From Bidens hawaiensis (lineage: Eukaryota; Streptophyta; Magnoliopsida; Asterales; Asteraceae): a DNA stretch of 64,000 nucleotides. The translations under genes were made by a program, and so were the position numbers. The notes below the pieces were generated by a model, which worked only from the letters and a program-made list of their open reading frames with translations, was not told the origin of the DNA and searched no databases. Location: contig JAIQDT010000673.1 of assembly GCA_021521415.1 (NCBI GenBank), positions 744,001 to 808,000 on the forward strand, written 5' to 3'. Numbering within the stretch: the first letter of the stretch is position 1; each line of letters opens with the position of its first letter. Of the stretch, positions 55,194 to 64,000 are shown piece by piece.

Positions 55194-57816
55194 TCTGTGA
55201 AGGCGAATGAACCGATACTTGACTTGCTTGACTCACTACATGCATGCCTATGTTGCTCGGGTTTTGGCTCAAGCTCAGGTTTGTTTATCGCATTGTATGC
55301 CTATGTTGCTGGGGTTTTGGCTCAAGCTCAAGTTTGTTTATCGCATCAAGTTGAATCTTGCTAGTGGATTCTTGATTTCTTACCTTTCAAATTAAAAACA
55401 AAAATCAATTACTACTTTATATCTCAAACTTAATATATTTATAATTTTAAAAAATCATTAAAAAAACAAACCTTAATCCGGCGATTGCAACGGTCGGCGT
55501 CTAAGCCACGTTCCTTTATGACGTCACCACCGGCTTCATCATCCTTAAGTAAAATACCATGCATTCATCTTCCTCAGACTCACACGAGTGCCAGCTCACC
55601 GGCGACTCCGATGTCGTTTTAACTTTCACTTTTTTCTCTCGTTCTCGATTCCGATTATTATTAATCGACGATGTTTTTTGGCTTCTGGTTATCCGATTAA
55701 TCGCCGTCTTTCTCGGCTGGGACTTTACATGCGTTGAAACATGATGTCGGGATTTCGGCCGTGGAGAGCGGAAGATGGAAGTGATGAGAGAGAAGAGGGA
55801 GTTATAGGGTTAAATGAGTGTTGTAAAAAATTGGAGTAAAATGCGGAGATATTCATGGAAACCGCTCCATGATGATTATGTAACAGTTCTTAACCTTTTT
55901 TTAAATATGGGTCTCCATAAGTAAAAATTATTTTAGTTATGAATTATTTTAATACTAACGAATTATAAGATGACATAGTATTTTGGGAAATTAGGGAATA
56001 AACCAATAGAATAAAGCCAATTGTCTAAAATAGGTATTGATTTTAATAGTATAAGTACATAATCATGTATTCACACATTGTGAATCCTTTGGTAGCAAAT
56101 ATTTGTTTCTTTCAAATTCCAAGAAAAACTTATGTTATTATGACATTAAAGCATCCGTTCATCGGATGGATATAAAACAAGTTTTTTAGAGGTTTTCTAC
56201 TAAGATAAAAAAAAACCCTTAAAAACTATTCAAAAATAATAATAATAAATTTATAAATCAAAATATAAATCGAAAACAAAAAAAGTAAAAAAAGACTAAA
56301 ATGTTTTATTCTTTTTATCGTTTAAAAAAACAAAAACCTCGAGAAAATATTCCAACGAATTCACTTGAAATTCTCCACATTTTGGAAGGATTTAAAATCC
56401 CTTTATTTAAAGAAATTGAATTCCAATTCCTTGACAACCGAACACATTAAAATGGAATTAAGATTCTAATTCCAACAAAACGAGCATGCCATGTCATGGG
56501 ATTTTAATTCCTTTGAATTTCATGAATTCTGTTAAACGAACACGCTCTAAATATATGCTTTTTACGGTACTCCGTGCTACTATCTTTTGAGTTTATTTTC
56601 ATGAGAAAATTAGTTACAAGAAATCATTACCGTTCCCTACCGAATACACTAATTTCTCTAAATAGGTGAAGGAAAAAGAACACGACAATTTCTTATTATC
56701 ATTTTTGCTTTAGCGTCTTCGTTAACCCTTTTTAGTCAGCCAAAGCTAAGTTGAAACTTGTTGAAATTAAATATATATATATATTATTTTTCGAAAGAAC
56801 AATACGTAAGTTTATGTGAGCTCAGGATGTGGTCCAAACAGATACTTGTAGTCTTGTAGCAATATTAATTAATTATTGCTCGATAACAACACCCGTCATC
56901 CTATATAGATCTAATTGGCGTGCATCCATGTTGTTCCTGCATGAATTGGATTGGGAGGATGTTAAATATTCATTAACAAAAGGTAATAATTGAAAATCAA
57001 GAATTTTTGTTGAAATATGATGCGTAAAAAATATAAAATCATTTTTGGATTAAGGATTCTCCATTCAATTTTTCTCAATTATAAATTGTTTATTGGATTA
57101 CATCGAAACAGAAGGCAAGCGGGCAACAAGCTGCGCCGCTACCCCTTTTTGAATCGCAAAACCCAAATCGCAAAATCGCAAAATCAATATAGCCAAGCAT
57201 TACGCCGCATAAGTGTCGTGTATGCTCTTTCCTCACGTATCACCCGTAAATACCTATTACAACACTTATAAATACATTTTCTACTTTTAAACATTATCAT
57301 GTATAAGCTTTCTGTCTCATATCTTTGGATCCCTGTCGTTTTATTGACAAGTAAAGGTGATAGGCGAGATACCCTCCCTTACATATGATAAATATGATAT
57401 ATTGGGTATTCATATTTCTTTATTTAGGGGCTTGTTGCACCTTGTTGTTCTCCACCTATGTTAACTTATTATATTGAGGGATGTGATCTTTATCTTTGCA
57501 TTGTAAAAAATCTATATCCATATTACATATAAAGCGCACCTCTTAAATTTTAAAATGTACCAAATTCATTATCATAATGCATCAAAAATATAGAAATTAG
57601 GGGTAATTAAGTCTTTTTTCATAAATATTACGTAAACTCTTATTCTTTCAAAATATAATTACAATTTTGGTCCTTCAACTTCACTACCTTTTTTATAAAT
57701 CTAAATAATAGTTACTCATATACCCCCTAATTCAAAACCAACTACCCCAAAGACTTATTAACAGCCATAAATTTTAAATTTGATATATGTGTGATTATTG
57801 GAGTCTTTGTGTTGTT
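55194..57816. other. AT-rich intergenic DNA
   Basis: A two-copy 62-bp duplication (ATGCCTATGTTGCTGGGGTT type) lies at about 55243-55345. 56380-56545 has many AATTCCAATTCC motifs and may be a small MITE. The open frames at 55559-55744 and 57017-57271 match no family I recognise. Confidence 0.4.
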
Positions 57817-59050
57817 GATACTGTATAAGTATAGTGATCGTGTAACATTCAAAAGGATTTAGGTACCATTGGATTCGTGTTGGGAAGTGATACTATACTG
57901 TCGCTATTTAGTAAAAAACAAATAAATCAATGTTTCTAATCACCTAATCAAGCTTGGGTAAGTATGGTGTCGAATCACGAGGAGTATGTGGTTAGCACAC
58001 GTATAACTAGTTTCTAGAATTATGAAGTGAATGTCTAAAGTGCTGATCACACTAGCAAAGGAATTGATTTAATACTAAACAGACTAAACAAGTAACTTAA
58101 GCAAGTTCAACAATTAACAAAACAAATCACACCCGGAAATTCAAGTAAGCAATTAATAGTAATCTCATAATAACATAATAGATTAATTATCAAAGATTAA
58201 TTACAGGTTGATTAACTAGGCAAACCTTAGGCATCAACAATCGCTAACACATGGAACTCGTTATCAAATAGTCCAGACCAGTGTGACTAAACTAAGGGCA
58301 ATTATATGCTTCATTGTATTCAAACTAGACCAAACAACCCTATAAGCAATTATCATAACAACCGGCAAACTAATCATTCTGATCGAAATAAACATAAACC
58401 GATTGAATCTACTACAATATTAGACATCAATACTCATAGATTATCAAAGACAATTACAATTAGTTGTTCTTAAATACATGAGAAAATTGAAAAGTTACAA
58501 ACTCTACATCCCCGGGTATGATTTGTGACGGTTAGCTGAGCATCAACATCAAAAGATCTTCGATTAAGCGAACGTAGGCCATGTAGATGATCTCTAGGTG
58601 TATTGGAATGATGGAAATGGTCTCTTGTCTCCTTAAAACTGCTCTGGAACGTGATAAAGCATAATAGGGTCGTCAAAACATAATATAAATCAAAACCCTA
58701 ACTTTCACAATTCTGCCACCCATCGCGGTACGCGATGGGATCTTCAAGGGTCCATCGCTTATCGCGAAGGACCAAAAAGTCAAACTACCAAATAGTAAAG
58801 TACTTCGCGATTCGCGATGGATAGTCCTCCACACCCATCGCGTGTTGCAATGGGTCCCTTCTCTAGCACATCAAGTTTCATGTCTCGTAGAACATGCTTG
58901 TCATCCTGAGTCTTCATTCTGTGCTTGTACAGGCTACTTTAATCACCCCATGACCTAAAATATAACAAACACGTATAAAGTACCAAAATTCATGCAAAAA
59001 ATGAATAAAACTAGCAAATAAACAAACTAAACTCTATACAAACTGACCGG
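57817..59050. other. Possible decayed LTR-element DNA
   Basis: The GGTGTCGAATCACGAGGAG block near 57968 and the general texture resemble non-coding parts of plant LTR elements. CATCGCG-type motifs repeat at 58722-58855. No termini, primer site or coding remnant was identified. Confidence 0.3.
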
Positions 59051-62000
59051 CTATTAGAAAGATGTTGAACATCTCTTCATGGAATAACGTGAATCGTTTC
59101 TCTATATTGAACCACACTTTATAGGACTATTTAAGACACTAGCTCGAGTGAAAGAGATAACACATCAGTTAAAAATTTTTAAAGTTTTTAACCAATTAAT
59201 TAATAAAGTAAAGGCGCAAAGCCACCCCAGATAATCTAAAAATTTAGGGGCCCTTAGACGAGTAGAAAAAATGGATCCTAATGGGTTTAGTTGGGTAAAT
59301 ATGTTTTATTGTTTAATGGGACTAAACCAAAATTTGATGGATGACCAAGCAAATTGGGTTTTCAAAAATAGTTAGTCTTTTATCTAGAAAATATTAAATA
59401 TATAATTTTGATTGATTAAATGCATTTACCAAACTTTATGAAATTATTCATCAAACTTGATTATTATTCTATAAGTTTGTCCCTATTAAATTTAATGAAT
59501 TTACCCACCTTCATGAAATGATTAAATGAATCAAATATACCTTTAGATTTATAAAATGTTGAATGATCGACTATTGAGTCACATAAGTCACACTATTAAG
59601 TTAGCTTTGTAGTTATAATTTATAAATTGAGATGCCGTTCAAAAAAAAAACTTATAAATTGAGTTACTTTAGTTATAAACATAGATGAGGGACTTGAAAT
59701 GACAACTAATCAGATTACTAGAAAATGGATGTCATAACAAACCCACGTGTCTTGGACCAAAATTAAAAAAGAGAGGAAAAAAGTCAAAAACTCCTAGTGT
59801 GGAACCAAGATTCTGAGTTTTAGCTTATAAACTTTACCATACACGATTATAATTTAATCTAAGTAATGATTAATGAATCTAATTGGGTTAAAGATTTGGG
59901 CTTAGAGTTTATGAGTAAATATGAGAGTTTTGGATGAATTAGACTAAAATCCACAGTTTTGAAATAATTAACTTGTAAGTGTGCCAATAGGTTCTAAATC
60001 AACCCCCTTGAACATTGTAAATTGTTGGATTTCATAGTAACTAAACCCTAATGGATTTAAAAAGTTTCTCTTATTAGAGTTTTTGGCGTTTATATTGTAT
60101 AGATTTAACTGTTGATTTAGAGTTGGTTATTTTTCTCTTTTCCTAACTACCACATTATTAGTTAGGTGTATGCACGTATTATTAGCCTTTATATGGAGAG
60201 GAGGGTCTCTCTCTTGTAATTCAACAATTATACTTACTCTATTTTTTCTCACCACCAGTGTATGAAGTTTGTATAAAAACATGGACCAGACACAATATCA
60301 TATACCGGGGGGGGGGGGGGGTCAAAGTTTTCAATGAAAAGGGGTAAATTTATACAACGTATGAAAATTTCAGACAAAAATAGGTAAATTTACACTGCTA
60401 AGCAAAAAAACAGGGGGCCGGGGGACCCCTCGGGCCATTGGTAAGCTACACTCATGCCCGCCGTAATCAACCTTGACCGGCTTTAGTTCTTAAAAAGAAT
60501 TTAAACTTTTTAAAGAGATGATGGAAATTGATAGAAACATTGTATAAAGCATCTATATATGAATTAAAACGATGACTCATATGAAGGGAGAATTTGTAAT
60601 ATTTGCAAATTAAGTTGTGAGTCAAACTAAGAACTTTGACAACCAAAAACTCCTTTTGAACAAGGGTTTGCTCTACGTGGATTAAAACTCTTAAATGAGT
60701 TAGATGGTGTATGCTAAGGATAATAAAAGAAAATTAGTTATGTAATTGCAAAGAAAATCACAATGATGTATACTGATCATATAGGTAGTCGACATCAAAG
60801 AAAGATCATCAAATGGAATAGCAGTTCAACTACGATGGGAAATTTATGGAGCCACTTCTATTGATTTTATTCGGTTGCTTCTACATTAAGCATTGGCATT
60901 TTAGGGTATGGCAAGCCAAATGATTAAATTTAAACCGACATGAGAACCTCAAAGACGTTTCATTTTTCGGTTGCAACAAGAAATGTCGCCTATAAATGTT
61001 GTTTGATGTATCACCGGGTAGTATTCAAGAAACTATTAAGACTATATGAAGGTTAAGAGGTGTTTTTATGTAGGTTGATAAATATCGTGATGCTTGCGTG
61101 CACAAAAGAATAAATACTCTTTATTGTTTGACATATCTCAAGAAAGATCAAGTCATTAAACGCATCCTTTGTAGTTTGGACTAGTTCTTTATTTTATATT
61201 TTATATTATATCATTGAACCATCCCTTTTTAAGATGATACACGTATAGTTAAATCAACCACTTCAAAGAAATATTTAAGGTTTTTATGTTTTTTAGGAAA
61301 CAAGTATGTATATTATGTTTAGCAATTTAATAGCATCATCTCTGTGTTAAAGTGGCTATCAGGCATCAGTACAAATCGCTTTGACTCTACTTAAGCGGGT
61401 TCGAAATTAACATTTTTTTCTCAAACTACAACTTTCAAAAGAATACATTAACTATTTGCAAAATTTTCTCAACTATCATTTGCACCAACTTCCAACCTTC
61501 AAAAACCATATTGATCAATTAACTACAAATTGTTTGCAAAAAAAATAAAAATAAAAATTGGGATACCTCTAAACTTTTCTTCTAGATACGCCACTGCAAC
61601 TCAATACACGCAAAGCTTAAGCTCAGTGTGTTATAAATTATAACTTGTTTTCAAGACTACGATGGATATAGGAACGTGAGAGGCAAGTTTAATGAGGTAT
61701 GCAACACAGAGAAAGAAATAGCTAACTTTTTTTTATAAGTCGAGTGTTGGGAGGGAGTGTAGATGAGAAAAAATCATTGTATTAGGTTAGGGCTATTGCG
61801 GTTTACTTTCTTATTCAATGTCTATTTTTCAACTAAGCAAATCAAAGGTTGAAAATTCCATTCAGAGACTGAATGAAATGTAGTCGAACTCGCTTAATCT
61901 AAGCGAATCAGATATGCACATCTTATTGGAGCCATTCAAACCCAAACAAACACTCTTTAGCCCTAAGAGTTATGATAGAATAGGAAGACCCACCCTTATA

Positions 62001-62646
62001 TGCAATACAACATCAAAAGCTTTTAGCTTATTATTATTATTAGATTTTATCCCCCGTATTACGGGGGTTGTTTTACATTATTCGTTCAAAAGATTAGGTG
62101 TTTTCACTATTTCTTTCGCGAAAATACGATTTGAATTCGAAAATTTCAAGAAACTTATTTTCTTCCAAGAAATGGATTCAAAATTAAAGTAATGAGTGGC
62201 AAATATAATTTTCTTTATTGTAAGAAAGTTAATAATATACTTAGGGTTTGATAATGAAAGGGTTTCATAAATAAATGATATGTTATAACACGTTTAAAAG
62301 TTATCTGAATTTGGTGACCCATGACCCGCTTATGTCTTTTACTATAAAATTGTTTATTAATTATAAATAATATATTTTTCTTTTTAAATTGGATATTAAA
62401 TTTTAGTATATTCTTATTTTATAGGATTTTCATATCAAATAATTGGTACAATTAATTTTTAATTTAATGAGATGTTATAACCCGTTTAAGAGCTATCTGG
62501 TTTTGGTAAGACCCATACCCATGAATTTGGGTTAAATCAATGAGGGGCCTCCATTTAAAAATCAAGAAATCTGGTGACTTTCATAAAAAGGATGAGCGAA
62601 CATATCGCGACATGTAGGATTTTTGGGTTTTCGTTTATATATATTA
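59051..62646. other. AT-rich intergenic DNA
   Basis: No gene recognised. A 15-base G run lies at 60307-60321. At 62040-62066 a CCCCCGTATTACGGGGG hairpin lies next to TTAG, which could be a Helitron 3' end on the minus strand (CTAA), weakly supported. Confidence 0.35.
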
Positions 62647-62661
62647 TAGATAGATAGATAG

Positions 62662-62717
<56 letters not shown>
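62647..62717. repeat. (TAGA)n followed by (ATT)n microsatellite
   Basis: Four TAGA units, then about 18 ATT units, ending about 20 bp before element E. Confidence 0.95.
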
Positions 62718-62737
62718 GGCTGAGTCACGGTCACCCC

Positions 62738-63717
62738 TGAAGAGGTAGGTCCCAGCAGAGCCCAGTTGGACCCGCAAGACTCACCTCGAAGAGGAACGTC
62801 TGCGCAGAAACCAACTGGATCCGCATGACCAACCATGCTCAGAGACGTGACGTCCTTACGCGCAGTACGCAAGCTGTTCCCGCAGGAAATGCCTCCCAAT
62901 GGTGAAGGACTTCCCCTGTCCCCGCAGCCTCGGATACAAGCCATCAGGGAAGGCCACCCGCGCAGCAAGGCTACACGCACAAGGCACTTAGCTCTCAATC
63001 GTTCAGTGTCACCTGAAGGAATGAGCAAAGCCGGGAACAATCCCGCACAAGGGCGGGAGGGGGAATACTCCCGCCCCAAATAAGCCAGTCCGTACGATAC
63101 GGGAAGATCTTCTGTACTGTACCTGACGAGGTATGGGAAAAAGATCTGACTAAAGATACGACAGCTTATTGACCACAGTATGGCGAGCAGCATACTCCTA
63201 TACTGTGTCACTATTAGCCGCTGCCTACTCACCAACTACTGCCATACCACGTGCGTAGCCGGCAGTTGGTGGAAAAGGAATAGTACACAGCAGGCCTGGT
63301 CACTATCAACCGCTGCCTACCTACCAACTACCAGCAGGGCACGTGCGTAGGCCACTATTGGTGGAACAGGAACACTGTTGCAGCCGGCCACACCTCCTTG
63401 GAAACCTACCTTCGGCTATAAATACCACAAATAGTATGACCATCTCATCTTATCTTGTATCATCATATTATACCTGATATCTGCTCTAGCAATCTCTTAA
63501 TATACATTTATATTTAAAGAGCAATCTAGTCTGATTCTCACGCCGGAGGGTGGTCACAAGGAGGAACCCCCCCCCCCTTCTCAGTGACAAGCTCACGGTG
63601 TCTGTTTTGCAGGTTATCAGAAGAACCATCTTCTCAGGGTCTAACCCCTCGTGGGAAACATCTATCTAACCCCCAGGTTACCAGTAATCTGTCCGGGGTC
63701 CGGTTAGTGTTTCTTCA
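62738..63717 (+). repeat. 5' LTR of element E (980 bp)
   Basis: TGAAGAGGTAGGTCCC to GTGTTTCTTCA. TATA box TATAAATA near 63416-63423 and CACGTG cores in U3 as in D. Confidence 0.93.
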
Positions 63718-63718
63718 T

Positions 63719-63733
63719 TTGCGCCATCCGTGC
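63719..63733 (+). other. Primer-binding site of element E, mutated
   Basis: TTGCGCCATCCGTGC where D has TGGCGCCATCCGTGC, so the second base of the tRNA-complementary core is changed. Confidence 0.6.
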
Positions 63734-63776
63734 ATAAAGCTAGAACATTTTTCTCCAGTTTTTTCAAACTTCTAAG

Positions 63777-64000
63777 ATGGTTAAAGAAACTCCGGTAACT
63801 ACAACCCCAGCTACTGGGGGGAATACCAGCAACACAGTCTTTACAAACACTACCCCGGTTACCCAAGCCGGGGCAAGTGAAGTAAATTTTACGAACACTA
63901 CCCCAGCTGGGGCAAGTGCAGTAAATAATCGCTCACTGGGATTCACCGATACCCAGTTAGAGAAACGAAGACTCCCCCGCCAAACACTCAATGAAGTTAA
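63777..64000 (+). CDS. gag: gag of element E, N-terminal part (cut by window end)
   Basis: MVKETPVTTTPATGGNTSNT, then the FTNTTP repeats and NNRSLGFTDTQLEKRR align with the first about 75 residues of element D's gag without a stop. Small in-frame differences occur. Whether the rest is open cannot be seen. Confidence 0.85.
   Translation, partial: MVKETPVTTTPATGGNTSNTVFTNTTPVTQAGASEVNFTNTTPAGASAVNNRSLGFTDTQLEKRRLPRQTLNEV

Larger units (their letters stand above)
62738..64000 (+). mobile_element. Element E: 5' part of a third family-1 retrotransposon
   Basis: A complete 5' LTR, primer-site region and the start of gag are present, and the rest lies beyond the window. Order and sequence follow element D closely. 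Confidence 0.93.

Noticed and set aside
55559..55744. 61-codon hydrophobic frame
   Set aside because: Looks signal-like but has no homology I recognise and no promoter context. It could be a captured fragment, but this is unsupported.
57017..57271. 84-codon frame with basic composition
   Set aside because: Considered as organelle-derived or a small gene, but no motif, repeat or splice context supports it.

Overview
This is nuclear DNA of a flowering plant, most likely a eudicot and plausibly Asteraceae. The evidence is two plant gene families with plant-type GT-AG introns, an AT-rich background, and a dense nested population of Ty3/gypsy LTR elements, Mutator- and hAT-type TIR elements, Helitrons and a tRNA-like SINE. 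The family assignment is an inference from LTR style, not from a marker gene.

Only two host genes are convincing. One is a single-exon MAPKKK-like protein kinase (24616-25620, +). The other is a three-exon LEA-2/NHL-type membrane protein gene (36893-38467, -) whose second intron carries a 31-bp minisatellite.

Layout. 1-2367: decayed LTR, primer site and gag of a Tat-like element. 2389-2721: a tandem duplication. 2823-5967: a decayed chromovirus-type pol split by a 1.87-kb solo LTR. 6066-6379: a SINE. 8441-16535: element A, a gag-bearing LTR element without a 5' LTR, bounded by a perfect 90-bp target duplication. 17791-20770: three TIR elements. 21851-22868: fragment B, a truncated LTR bounded by a 58-bp target duplication. 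24.6-25.6 kb: the kinase. 27508-36212: element C, a complete LTR element with TSD AATAG. 36.9-38.5 kb: the LEA-2 gene. 39589-40369: a Helitron. 40641-41822: a hAT element with a nested TIR element. 42444-43385: a Mutator-like element. 43477-52960: element D, a complete LTR element with TSD AATGC. 53-62.7 kb: AT-rich DNA with small repeats. 62738-64000: element E, the 5' LTR and gag start of another D-type copy.

The most unusual content is in the LTR elements. A, D and E (family 1) encode Gag but show no pol where the interior is visible. C (family 2) keeps only RNase H and integrase remnants. A, C and D each carry, between the sense genes and the 3' LTR and on the opposite strand, a spliced gene: an N-terminal domain resembling Pfam PF04195 ('putative gypsy type transposon'), a low-complexity middle and a long coiled coil. 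By hand-splicing at GT-AG sites the gene is fully open in C (7 exons, 1029 aa) and D (5 exons, 917 aa), and broken in A. Each has its own antisense TATA box with a CACGTG core about 70-80 bp upstream. Antisense introns would survive retrotransposition because the sense genomic RNA is not spliced at them. A and B also suggest one-ended integration: one intact LTR terminus, 3-bp microhomology at the truncated end, and long target duplications.
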